NCBI RefSeq assembly: GCF_905475395.1
Contig: NC_058337.1
Span: 86,980,368-87,044,367, forward strand
DNA: 64,000 bases
Source of the DNA: Chrysoperla carnea
Taxonomy: Eukaryota; Arthropoda; Insecta; Neuroptera; Chrysopidae
Direction of reading: 5' to 3'
Part shown: positions 10,735 to 24,500 of the stretch, one piece after another
Layout: every line of letters begins with the position of its first letter
How positions within the stretch are numbered: the stretch's first letter is position 1
Translations under genes and position numbers: made by a program
The notes under the pieces: model-generated
Seen by the model: only the letters and a program-made list of their open reading frames with translations
The model's database searches: none
What the model was told of the DNA's origin: nothing

Positions 10735-12523
10735 AGTTTTTTTTTTTTTAAATTGTATAATTTGAAGTTCTTATTTTTATGAATTTATAATTTTTGCTTT
10801 AGGTACCTAATACGAAGTTTCATAAAAAAATAATTTTCGGTTTTTCTCAATATCTCTTATTTTAAGGACTCCTGGTCAAATGTTCCTGTGTTATAGGTAA
10901 GATATATTTGTCCTGAAAAAAATCGGATTAGGAGCCATTTTTGCTTATTTTATTTTATGGTACAGGCTACATTGTTTGACTTTTGGTGATATTTTGGTCT
11001 TTACAAAATAGAAAAAATCGGGAGAGGGGGCCAGTAGTTTACAGGAGATCCAAAATTGACAAATTTTAAACGATGAGGGGCACAGCGGGACTGATACTTT
11101 CCGCCCAGAGGGGAGAAAATATCATTTCGTGCGAATAAAAGATACTTTGTTATATATTAATATTGAAAATAAAATTTCTAAGAAATTTGGTCTGATTCGC
11201 CTTCAAATTTAAATTCGCGACAAAAAAAAAACAAATTTAAATTCCATTTGTTAGTTGAAATTACACATGTCTGTGTTATCGATTATTAGCTGTGGTCACC
11301 TTAATCCCAAACTATTTTATTTTTGCTTTGTTAAATTATTTAATTAGTTTCGAAAATATTACATTTAGAGAAATATACAAAAGCTATTCATACAAAAAGA
11401 TCTAAAAATGGTATATGTATTTACTATTTAAAATAGTTTACTCATGTACCTCATTTACAATTTAATTCGATTCGCGGTGTATTTTAAATTTTTATTCTGA
11501 AAATTATATCGTAGCAGCCATTAATTCGTAGCATTTTGGCATTAATATTTTGTTGGTATTACTGATTATTTTATATTATAATCATTTATCATTATTCATA
11601 TACGTATATTCGTAAAACAAAGATCGCTTTGATTCGTGACATTAAAAATATCGAGTTTATCTCTTCTTTTAATATTTTTATTGCTATATTATATTCAAAT
11701 TGTAATATTCGTAATTTTTTCATAATTTTGTCATATTTTGATAATAATGTGCGTCAAGTTTGCATAAATTTAATAAATTGCAAGCACCATTAAAGACCTT
11801 GATCTGGGAGTAGTTTCTGAAATGGAGTTTTATGGGTACATACAATTATTTTTATCATTTATTTTGTGAATCCTTTTATAAAAATTATAGATATTCAAAA
11901 TAAAATAGTTAAATAAGAAAATAAAATTTTTGGTGATAAAGTGACAAAGGCGAATTAGTAGAATAGGACATTATTCGTGAATAGTAATAAATTCCTTAAG
12001 TTGGCAATATAAATAAGAGATATTAATAAAGGAATATGAACGTAACATTTCGTAGCATTTGTAGAGTAGGGTGTGAATATCCGGTATCAGTATATCCGGC
12101 TAGTTAGGTAGATGCCAACGCATTATCGCTAATGCTGTTACAAGGACGACATATTTGGAAGATATTTATAAAAATATAATGAAAAGTTTATTATATTATT
12201 AATTAAATTAATTCCCACAACCTTAATTCCTTTATTATTTGAATGCATGCATAAGGTTTAAATAAAATAAATTAAAATTAAGGATTGAAATTTATAAATT
12301 AGGACTAGTAATTAAATAATATTGTGTAGTAATATAAATTACATATATGAACTACTAAATCAGGTGGATTTTCAATGTGAAAATTGAATCATGTAAATTT
12401 CCTATTTGTGTTTTAAAAATATTGACTTAGAAAGAGTGTTAGAAGTGATTTTTTGATTTTCTTTTCTTAAAACTATTTTTAGGATTGTGACTCATTGCAT
12501 CTATTAATAATTTGCATATCAAT
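10735..12523. other. Intergenic between kinesin and PNUTS
   Basis: Very AT-rich. The last few hundred bases must contain the PNUTS promoter and 5' UTR exon. Two ATATCCGG motifs (near 12076 and 12092) are the only notable short repeat. No TATA box could be assigned. Confidence 0.35.
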
Positions 12524-12526
12524 ATG
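12524..12526 (+). CDS. PNUTS: PNUTS coding exon 1 (initiator codon only)
   Basis: Only the ATG is coding; the donor GTAAGT begins at 12527. The exon's upstream limit (5' UTR) is unknown. Intron 1 is 78 bases. Confidence 0.75.
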
Positions 12527-15500
12527 GTAAGTACATATATATACGAATATACGCCGATTGGTTCTTTGTACCCTTAATTTACTTTGGTTTCTATTTATTT
12601 TCAGCCCCGAATAGATCCTCAACAGCTGTTATCCTGTCTCGGAGTTTTATTGAATTCCAATGGAGGGATTCGATCAAAAGATGAAGTTGTACGATTAGCA
12701 AGGTAAATTTCATTCATTTTAAAAATTCTGGTTAATTAGAAATTTTTTTTTAACTTAATAATCGATTAATTATCCTATTTTAAAAAATATCAAGGCTTTG
12801 TTAACAAAGTGGGTCTGATGTTCAATTTCCGTGACCTTGATAAGATATAAAAGTAATGGAGTTTTTAAAAGCTGATGTAATAATACATAAGAAAAATATG
12901 AGAAAATTTTTTTTAATCAAAAATTCGTCCGAAGTTATTTTATAATTAAACAAATTCTGATAATTTAAATTTTATTTTTATTTTTTTTCTGAAAATGAAC
13001 AAATTAAAAATATAAATCCAGGCAACTAGGTCATTGCGTGGGAAACGGGTTTCTTTGTAAAATTTAATAAATTAATGTTTTGTTTTCTTTTGGTTACAGC
13101 CTAATGACAAAATATTCGAAAAATCTCGTCAGTAAATGTGTCTACATTTTAATTTTGAAAAATACTGATACGGAACTTTTAGGGCGATTTATGTCAGCCG
13201 GAGGATGGAATTTAACACATGTTTGGCTTACCAATGGTATAATGAACAAAAATTGGGCATTAGTAGGTGAACTTTTAGAATTAATGTTAATGTGTCCAGT
13301 GGATGTTGAACGTTTAAAAGCAAATAATTGCCCAAAATTGGTGAAAGGATTGTCAAAAGAAGGAGGCCCAGAAGGTATGTACATTTATTTTCCACTATAT
13401 TTTTATTTGTGCTTTTTCAGAGATAATTTCTGTAATAATTTCGTTCAATAACTTAAAAACATACATTCTCTTTCAAAATTACTGTTAAATTTTCACATAA
13501 GTAAAACGCTTGTTAAAGATGTATGGGTATCCCCGCGGATGTTTCATAATGATATATTTTATTGTGTTTTTTGAAGTCAAATTTGAACAATTTTATGAAT
13601 TTCGTCGTTTTCTATTTTAAATTAATTTAGTTAGGCTGTTTGGGGCTTATAAAAATTAACTAATTACTTGTTACACTTTGTAAAGCTTTTATTTCTCAGG
13701 GAAAACAATTTCGAAATTTTATTTTCATTTCAAGTATATTTACTGGGAAATTTGTATATTATTTATACTGAGCTCAACTTTTTTAATTTACTAAAAAATA
13801 AAAAAAAACTCAAAAAATGTCAGATAAAATATACACTGAAAAACTTTTTATGAACACAAAAGATTAATGTGCCTAACTGAACTATGTAAACTTGTACTTG
13901 TATTCGCGACACATTCTTAGCTAAATTTCTCTCGTATGTTTATGGTATGCTGCTAAAGGATATTTTACTCAAATGCTTAAAATTATGAAAATAATAAAGA
14001 AAACGGACAATGGAGTAAATAAATTAATTTTGTCTGTAATCCATTAATCTTAATTTCGCGTAACAAACTTTTCAGAAATATTAGGAAAAAATATTTTCAA
14101 GCTACATTCATGATTCACAATTTCGTTAGAAATTAGATTGTTTTGTAGAAACGTGTCATTTTCTTGGAATAATTTTTGAACTTTTTGCCTTAGATATAAA
14201 TTAACCTTAATATTATTTTATATTGAAGCCACTGTTTAATTAATTTGATAATAACTTCTCCAAATTTAATAATCGTAGTTAAATTAATTATGAGACACAT
14301 TAAAATATGTTAACTAGTGTCTTGATTATCATTGGTTCTAATGAAGATTTTTTACAGATTAGATACTGTTGTGAATTGAATTATTAAATTTAACTACTAA
14401 TTTTAAAATTTAAGAATTCCTTACTTTTGGAAATTAAGAAAATAAAATTAGTTTAATTAAGAAAAAATTTCGTTTGTCCACAAAATCGTTAATTCAAAGT
14501 AGCGTTAATAATTTTAAAAATACTCAAAAAGTAAAAATTTTCGCTATTTTTAAAGTATTGAACGAAACGAAAATTGGACTAAAAAGTTTAAATTAAACCC
14601 AACTCATCAATTTTATATAACCTCGCTAGTTTTTAGAATAAGTTCTGTGGGTTTGCAAATACATTTTGTGATAAATAAAAAGTTATAAATGGGATGTACT
14701 AACATTAACGTAAGATATGATTTTTACGCCGTTTGTGCTGTTTTGATAATGAAAAAACAAAGATGACGACAGTTTATATTTAAGGGTTTGTCAAAAATGG
14801 ATTACTGCACAAAAAAACAGCGGGCTTCCATTTTAAGCTATATTTTAAAATAATGAAAGTTTAAGAAGTGCAGCTCGCATTTTTTGTGATAATCATAGTC
14901 CGGATATGCGATTTTACTTCATCAAAAGATTTAAGAAAATTTTGAAAGACTAAATCATAATTGACTAAATCATAAGATTTAACCTCGTTGGATTTTTAAT
15001 CTTGGGATTTCAATTTGCTAATTCCATTCATAACCATATGTTTATGTGCTTGAATCAATAATAAATTTATTACTTTTAATTACAAAACTATATTTTCGAT
15101 AAAAATTATATCTTGCGTTAATGTTAGGGCAACCTTTATAAATGTTAAACGTATTGCACTAATAGTTTATCAATGTTTTATAATGGTGGTTTCGTACGTG
15201 CTTTTTTATTTATTTATAAAATTTGACAAATTCAATTCAAGGTCTGGGTAGTGTGTACCAACTTTCAGTTATTGAAAGACTTAATAACTTTCTTTCAATT
15301 ATTGTCTTTATATTATAAAAAAAAAAAAAAAAAAAAAAAACGATAAAATTTTGTACAAATATATTTTTGATGTTAAGTGCAATAAATCTCCCCCTTCCTT
15401 TATTGAGTATTGAAGAAAAAACCTGCGAAGATGATTCAATATTTAAAAGTTTAAATATATGAAGGGAACAAATTTATAGCATTAAAAATGCTACTTTAGT

Positions 15501-18500
15501 CCTATGATGATAAAGCATTTTTCGTTAAAAAAGAAAGTAAGTTTGGGTTAAAACAAAATTCGGTAAAATTTCAATACTAGATGCCTTATTTCCTTTTTCG
15601 GATTTCATAAGGATTGATCGCCATCTTAAAATTCAAAGGTGAACTCAATTGTTTTTATGTGAAAAACGATTATTACACAATATTATTAAAAAAAAAAGTC
15701 GTCGTGTACAACTCCTTTCATCAGTGAATTATATCATAGCAAATCGAAAAAAATTTCCTTCCCGTAATTAAACCATTTTTTAGTTTTGTAACTTTAAATC
15801 GATTAATAATCTTTTCTTTTCTTTTTTTTATTATTCAAATAAAAACGTTATTAAGTAATTTGGCACATCATTTTGAAATCCGCCCGTCCTCCAACTCATG
15901 GAAAATTTTAATTTTTGATTTTATCGGACGCTAGATACTTTGTTTATTAAATGTAGTATCAATTCATTTTTATACTTATCTATTTCTTTTTATAAAAATA
16001 ATAATAAAAAACCCATTACATATATTTTTTAAGTTTTTGGCGCAATTCTTCAAAAACTTTCCATTTTCCAAAATAAAAAGTAAAGACTCAACAGGCTGGA
16101 ACCATATATGAAATTCCAGCCTGTTAAAAATCACTAAATGAAAAAGAAGACTGTCCTGCTTGTTAATATTTCTTAATAACATTATTATTATTATTATTAT
16201 TTTTTTTTTTAAATTGACCTTGAATAAAATTCTATTCATAAAATGAAGCAAAAAAGTTAACCAAGATTCACCATATATATTGAAACTATAATTTAAATCA
16301 AAGGAGAAACAAGATTTATTGACTGACTCATATATTTGAACCCCGATCTCAAAGTTACCAAGATTAAAAATTGACACAGCTTCGTTCAATATTTTTAGGG
16401 CGGGCATTGCAGCAGTCTTAATTCTAGTAAATTTGTATTTTAAATTTGTGTTATTAAAGTATCCTAAGGGATTTTTCCCCTAACCGTTTTCGAGATACTC
16501 GCAGAGTTGAAAAACAATCCAAAGCTTGAAGAATTTAAGCAGAATAAGCAATAACAAAACTATACTTAATAAAATGAAAAAAAAGAATTCAAAGGAATTT
16601 GCGAATATTGCTATAGTTTTTGAACATTTCAAAAAATTAGATAAGTATATAAATTTTCGAAAATTTCTTTAATGAATATTCTCATTTTGTTATGTAGATG
16701 CTTCATAAACATTTTAATCGAGAGTTTACAGCTTAAAATTAGTAAATAAAAAAAAGTTTGTCCTAAATTTGTGGTGCAATATTTCGAAAAACGCTCAATA
16801 TTGATAACCTCTTTAAAAGAGTTGCGGAAAACTGCAAGTGTGCGAATCAGTCAATAGATTTCGTTTCTCATATTTTTGAACCAAAACCTGCATAATGTAA
16901 GAAAAAAGAAGTTGGAAATATTATTTTGAGTTATTTTTACCATAAAATCAGTTTTCTCGCACATAATTGGTTGCCCTCCTTAAATTCAAAGATATTTTCG
17001 AGGTCCAATCATTCATTAAAAATTTTACCAGACTTCCTGACGCAAAAATCAAAATTCAATGTATCATACGAAAGTACAGAAAATTATTTTAAATTAATAT
17101 TCAATTTTTTTTTTAATTGTATGTAATTTATTAAATTATAAAATTACATACAATTCTTATATAATATTATTTTCACATTAAATTTCAGGTGTTCGTGTAC
17201 TAGCCAGTAAACTTGTAGAACAATGGTTAAAGGTCGTAAAAGGTGAAACACAACAAGTCAGCAATAATTGTATTTTAAATGCATCTTCATATCAATCAAC
17301 CAACTCATGTGTTCAATTACCACAAACAATCTCATCATCTAGTAATACATCATCAACGACAATTAATGAACCTTCAGAGACACAGACTGAACGTGTTGAA
17401 GTCATAGAAACAAGTTCATTTGAAACAATAACTACACAATCAGAAACAGTTGTTGACAATAATAGCAGTATTACAACTGAACCAGCTTCAAATGTTATTA
17501 TAGATCAAGCAGTAGATCAAAATGTTGAAGTTGAATCTTCTCCCCCTGTATATAAAATATCATTTCGTGATGGTAAACAAGTTATTGCCAAAGTGGATGA
17601 AACATCATCAGATGCTCCACCTTCCAGTGAAACTAAACCAGAGAAAGAGAAATCTCATAGTAGTAGTAGTAATAGTAGTAGGGATAAAGATAAGGACAAA
17701 AAGCATTTAAGCAGCAAACATTCTAGTAAATCAAGTTCTAGCAGTAGTAGTAGTAGTCGAAAATCTAGTAGTAGTAGTTCATCACACAGGGATAAAAGTA
17801 GGGACAAAGATAGGGACAGGGACCGAGATAAAGATAAAAGTAAGGACAAAGATAGAAAAGAGAGTAGGGATAAGGATAAAGATAGGTCTAAGCATAAAGT
17901 AAATGGTACACATAGTAGTAGTAGCAAATCTAGTAGTAGTAGCTCTAAAGAAAACAAGGAAAAACAGGCAGAGAAAGATAAAGCAACATTAGCAAAATTA
18001 CAACCGTTAAGTTTAAGCAAGTTAGGTAAAATTCCTAAAAAATCAAGTGAAGACGATAAAAAAGATAAAAAGATAGCTGATCCCCCACCAAAGGTTGAAG
18101 TAAAAAAACCATCAATATCAATCGAAAATCGTAAACATAATTCAGAATCACGACCGAAAACCGTTAAAGTATTCAATGCAAAAATGCGATCAACAGGATT
18201 AGAGGAAGAAGTGAAACCACCACCACCAAGACCTGTGCAACGGAGTAAAATCCCACCACCTAAACGTGCATCTCCACCAAAAGATATAATAAAGGATATA
18301 AGTGTATCACATCCACCAGAAAAACGACCAAAAATTGTCGATTTAGTTAATGGAGATATACCACCAGAGCGACCTGGTGGTATTAAATTAATTGCACCAA
18401 AACCAAAACGTAAGTATTTGTTATTAATTTTTGATATTAAGATTATTTCTATTTTACAGGGTACACTTGTATTCAGCTGATGTTAATCGATGAAGACACA

Positions 18501-21500
18501 ATCATCTGGTTAACATTTTTTATAAAGTGCAATTTAAAAAGTGAAAAAAAGTGGTCAGCGTAAAAAAATTATTCAATTTTTTTTCTAAATATTGGAAGTG
18601 TTATAAATTCTTTTACACGTAACTAAAGTTGTTAATTAATTACCTTCATAGTTACACATAATTACAGGTTTTAACTTATTTATTTTTTATAAGGAAGTTT
18701 TTAATATAGGACATTAATGGACACACAGTATTTTTTTGTTTGTTTCAACACAAGTACAAAATCATCTGATGTTAATTGAATTATTCTTTTCAGAATATAT
18801 TACCTTCTTTTTTTTCTAAATATTTTTTATTAATTATATATAGTTCACTAATTCATCTCAGTGTGTGTCTGTCTAGGGTGCTCAACAACTCTCTCGATAT
18901 GTTCATTTTTTATTACTTATTTTTGGTGATTGGTAAGTTATGAAGTGGATTTTATTAATAAATTATGAAATCAATGTAAATCATTGATTTATTTCAAGGA
19001 TATTCGAACGTCCTTTTGTTAAATAGCTTAAAATCGTGAACCAATGAATCATAAAAAAAAATGAGAGAAACAACACACTTTATATCAATTAACATAATCT
19101 CATTTACATATTGAAACTTGATTTAAAACCAAACTTCGACGAAAAAACATAATTTCCGTTATTTAAAAACACACAGTGAAATTCGTTTTATTATTAGAAC
19201 CGTGCTCAAAAGTAATGTAAAAATTACTGTCAATTTCTCTACTAATTATGTGTAAATCTTTAAAATAATACTTACCATTCACGATAATTAATAGCACTCT
19301 ACGAAATTCTTACAAATATGTAATGTATATTGCCTACATCGATTAGTATTTAAAAAAATCGAATAAATCACAATGTATAGCTCTGAAATTTTCGTAGCCG
19401 TTTTCACTTTGTGAAAATGGCAATCCGATAGTCGAATAACTCAAAAATATGTCATTATTGGCCTCGTACCTACGTTCTCATTAATGTTGATAGAAACATC
19501 TTGAAATTTTAGTTAATATCGTTGAAAAAACTACCACCATTCTTCGGCAGTCTGTTTTTTTTGATTGTTGAGATAAAGTAGAAGACACATTACAGGACGC
19601 AAAATACGTGTTCAATTGCATCCATAGCCAGAAATTCTTGAGGCTATAATGTGTGCCGCCAATAAGTCGTCATATGTCGGATTGACTGCGATAGCTTTGA
19701 ATGAACATCTAATCCACTGCAAATTTCGAACAAAATATGTTTTTTTATAGAAGAAGACAATAAGCCAATCTCTTTGAGGAGCTAACAGCCTCTGCAGGTT
19801 TCAATATTAAACAGACAAACTCATAATAAGATTAGATTTCGTATAATTATGGATAAGAACCTTGATTTTCATATGCGCCAATTGTCAATTCTTGACCTTT
19901 CGCATAATAAAAGGCAAAAATTACAATTAATTATCTCTTAAGCTCATATTATTGAAGTCCTAAGTCGCGAAGTCTGCTGTTGGGCTATTATTGTGCGTCC
20001 GTCAGAAATGCTACAACGCTATATATGAACGATCGGTTTCTCTTAACTTATCAAACGAATTTCACTGTAAATTAAAAAAGTGCGAAATATCTAGAAAAAA
20101 ACTAAATTTGACGTTTTAAGAGACGATGAAAGTTATTTAAATTTTAATATAAATTTTGTTTGTATGAAACATTTGTAATGTTTAAACAAATCATTAAAAT
20201 GGACTCTTTATTATTATTTTGAGTTATTACTGAAATTTCTATGTGCTACCAGATGTTTAAAATTTATAAATCCTAGTTATAAAGGATATGATAAAAAGTA
20301 AGATGCTATTATTATAAAATAGCTAAAGTTGGAATGAAATGATCAAATCGATAAGTGGCTGATAAAAAAAATCCCAGTACCGCACTAAATAATTATTTTG
20401 TTACCCTATAAAATGGATAACATGCGGATATGCATGCCGAAAGTCAGTCAATCATGAAGATAATTGCAAAGAACAAAAACGGATAAAAAGTTTGAAAGAA
20501 CGAAAAATTTCTATTTGCTAGAACTGCACATGTATGAATAAGCATGTACTTAGTTTTACAATAAAATTAGTCAGTCTGTTCGTAGTTTCCCACATTGTCT
20601 ATACGAGGATATCAAAGCAAATGTTTGAATGGTAGGATTTTGGCCTGAATTAAAACTTACAATACTTACAATATGTTGCAAATACTGTCTCAAGTTTTTG
20701 AAAGTTTCAGAAAAAAGAATCTCGAACACATCAAGGCCATTGTCATTTTGGTCATGTATGGATACAATGTATAGTGTAAGATGATATACCGTCGCTTTGT
20801 TGGGCTTCTCGGACCTTTTTTACCAAATTTTAATAGACTTTCCAAATAATGTATTTGCAGTTAATGTGTTACGTTTCTGGAGAATCGTGGATGAGTGAAA
20901 AGTTTCCTACTTGTATTCGGTGGCTTCCTATGTCCATATTATCACTAAATATAGCTTAAAATGATAACTATATTTGTCATATCGAACAATCGTGATTTCT
21001 TTGATCTAGTCTTTGTGATTGAAATTGATTAAAAATAAAATTTGTATAAAATGTGTCCAAACGAATCCAGTGGGAACGTTGCAGAAATAATTTAAAAATG
21101 ATCACCATATCTTGCCCAACTTTGTATTCGATTTGTGTACAGAAAAAAACCAAGTTATCATTTTATGTTGAAGCTAGGTAGTAGTGGGACACTGCAGGAA
21201 GTGTTATCTTTTATCAAACGTATTGGTTAAACCCCCTCTTAACTTACCATATTCAAATGAATCAAAAAATAATTTGGTTTGTAATATATAATTTAGTATA
21301 AATATGGTGATTCGAATTAAAAATTATTTTGTATTGCAATTATGCTGAATTTTAGAAAAAATAATCAATTGTTAGTAAATTTCGTGTCTCAATAAATTCT
21401 AATTGAAATGATGACATATTCAAATAAATCTGTATAAATATTAATTTCAATTCATAAGCAATAAAATCTGAAATATCTAATACTATGTTTTGAAGAAAGT

Positions 21501-24500
21501 TAATAAGCCTAATTAAAATTAAATCAATTAAATTTTAATTATTCAAAATACAATTTAGGTAAATTTAATTCATAATTGCATTTATATTATGAACGGATAA
21601 TTCAGGCAAAAATTATTTACGAAATGAACGGAAAGATTGATCATAGTAATAAATATATAAATGTGATTTTTAGTTAGGTTGTGACGTCACATGTTAAAAT
21701 TTAAAATATAACGCGAAGTTTATATGTAAACTAAAATAATATCACTAACTCGAGTGAAGTGATACCTTACGCGCTATTTGACTTTTTGTTTATTTTATTA
21801 AAAATTAATTTGAATGATAATTATAAAAAATTTGAAACTTCTGCTTGAATTTAATTATTTTTAAATATAAAATTGAAAAGTATGTGACGTCACAGGGAAG
21901 GGGATTTACAAATATGATCACCTGTGGCAAGAACCGTAAGGGGAGGGTCAAAAAAGCATAAAATTCGTGTTACGTAGTTTATGGACGGCCCCTTTCTTGT
22001 GGGATCACTAATTTTACTTGAGCTATTCTTACATAATGCTTTATAAATAAAATTTTAATATGTAAAATTGTTTTCAAAGTAAAAAATAATCCTTAATAAA
22101 GAAGTATCCATTACAATGCAAGGGTTGTCCATTTAGGGGATTCCCTTTTAAGAATATAATGAATTTGGTGTCAGTGGGATTAGATTTCCCACGATGTAAT
22201 TCGAAGAATAATAAATTCTCAAGAAAGGAGTAAGGAAATTTCAAATATATAAACTATTTCATTATATAAAATTTAGTTGGTATATTTTTACTTGCATTTA
22301 TGCTGTATATATTTCTTTTTTACCCAGTTTTATTTGAATAATCGATGAATAAGTTGAGAACAGCTATTATTTTATAACTGAATAGCTATAATATTCTTCA
22401 ACATGAATCAATTTGGATATGCTTGATTTTCAAAATAAAGTCCTTGCGAAATCTTTCGAAAAGTTGTAAATATTATGCATTAGCCTCGAGTAATTTATAG
22501 TATCCGTATATTCAAATATGAATAGTAACATTTTTCTCAATTTATATTTTATTTTTTTCACATTTTTTCATTTCACATTGTTTTATAAATAATTCATATA
22601 TCGAAAATTTTATGAATTTCTAAACAATTTTAGTAAAGGATATCGAAATTAGTACGTACGGTTTGCAAATAAATTTAGAAATTTGATAATGTTTAATTTT
22701 AAATGTTTGGCTTTCACATTACAAAAAGACGATAATATAAAAAACCATGACATTTAAGAGAGAGAATTTAAAAGATTCGGCTATGAAAATTCATGTAGAT
22801 AAATATCAATTTAATTTTTCCATCTTAATTATTTACATTATATAATAATAAGTAGTTTCGATTATACTCGTTGGACCAATCGAAATTGATGTTAGTGAGT
22901 GGTTATTGGTGAGCATTTCTTTATGTTCATTTACACTGATGTAATCAGTGATGTTGCTAAACATTTGATTGGATTCGATCCAACTATTGACTTTTGGCAC
23001 TTAATAGTATCTTTACCAAAATATATTATTGCTAATAACCACCGCTATGTGTTTATGAACGTTAACGATTGTCGTTATTGATAGGACTGGCGTTTAAAGC
23101 TAGCCTTAAAGCATAAAGTTTACAATCCAGAAAGTATTAATCAAGTTTCATTATGTTATTGATAATATTGGTTTACATTTGAAAAACAGACGAATATATT
23201 TAATTTCTAACATGTAGTTTTTTTTTTTTATATTTGTAATATAAAATAAAAAAATATTTTGTTATTTATAACGAAATGTAGAACATTATTTGGACTTACT
23301 GGGAACACTCCGCTTAAAATTATCATCGTGATCCATGGCTCCAAGGCAATGAAGAATAATTCATGATCCATTCATCGTCAAGAATAGCGGGGATATATTT
23401 GTTCATCGTTTGGCTTGTTAAGTATTTCTAAAGAAATTTTCTTTAATTATGAAAGTTTAAATTGGGGGCACTTTTTTCAAATATATTAATTAACTGTAGG
23501 GGATGAAAAGATTTTCAATAATCTTTCAGCAGTATTCAGCATGTGGGTTCGATTCTGTGGCGTAATTTGGTGGACTCCAGATGTTTACCCCTGGGATCCT
23601 TTATAATTTATTTAAGCACTATTAAAGCATCCCGAAGTTTATAAAAATTCATTCATATCATAATAATTCCTGATAGGATTTTTGTAGATTATTTTCAAAG
23701 ATATTGAATTTTGGAATTAAAAAAATATTAAATTAATAGTTATTTATTAAATATACCGGGTGTTTATGAATTAAATTGAGAAGCTCCAAAGTAAATGTCA
23801 CTGAAATATAAATCAATAGTCGAAATGATCAGAGGTCTTGTGTTCGAAACCCGAAGATTGCGTATGTTTCTTCATTTTCCTATCTAAAATTTATTCAGAT
23901 TTTATTTAAAAAAATGCGTATTTAGCAGTTTTATTTCATTACCTATATTAACCGAACAATTAGCAAAGAATATCACTTGAAGTTTATTGTAGTAACATTT
24001 TACATTCTATTATCCTTGAAAAAATTATTTATTTTAGACCGGTTTTAGCTATTTATATCAATTATTCAAATTCCTTCAAACAATAATTCTTGGCTATTTT
24101 ATTCGTTCACTTTACTTCGAGAAATAACAATTTTTATAATGCCGATAAAGAATACACAACTAAGACAAAATTATAAATGACGTGTTGATTACGAATTTTT
24201 TATCGAAGTTCTTTCTGGATAAGATTTCCAGTTTTTTTAATAATTCGATCGAATTCTATGCACCGATTCATTCATATATCTATAATAAAACATAAATGAA
24301 AATTGCCTGAATAAACAAGAATACTGGACAAATAAAAACTATTGTAATGTATAGAAAAATGTAGATAATAAAAATTTCCCGACTGATCACAGCTCAACGA
24401 CGTCCTTGGGAACGAAAGCTAGAATGATTGCTTAAATAAAAACCCAATAATTAATGAGTCGGTTGTTCGTATTTTTAATTTCTTTTTCGGAATAAGTATT

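Noticed and set aside
15976-16407. 143-codon minus-strand open frame in PNUTS intron 3
   Set aside because: It runs through an ATT microsatellite (poly-Ile) and a poly-T tract, lacks any recognisable domain and lies in an intron of the opposite strand; long open frames are expected in such AT-rich sequence.
17655-18176. 173-codon minus-strand frame, Leu/Ser-rich
   Set aside because: Antisense shadow of the Ser/Lys/Asp codon runs in PNUTS exon 4.
22899-23081. Possible MITE from opposed GTGGTTATT/AATAACCAC motifs
   Set aside because: Only about 9 bases match perfectly and no further end structure or second copy was found.
23528-23570. Second B-box-like motif (GTGGGTTCGATTCTG)
   Set aside because: No cloverleaf; isolated motif.
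23840-23870. tRNA-like B-box (TTGTGTTCGAAACCCG)
   Set aside because: No matching A-box at the right distance, no acceptor stem or anticodon arm could be folded around it.
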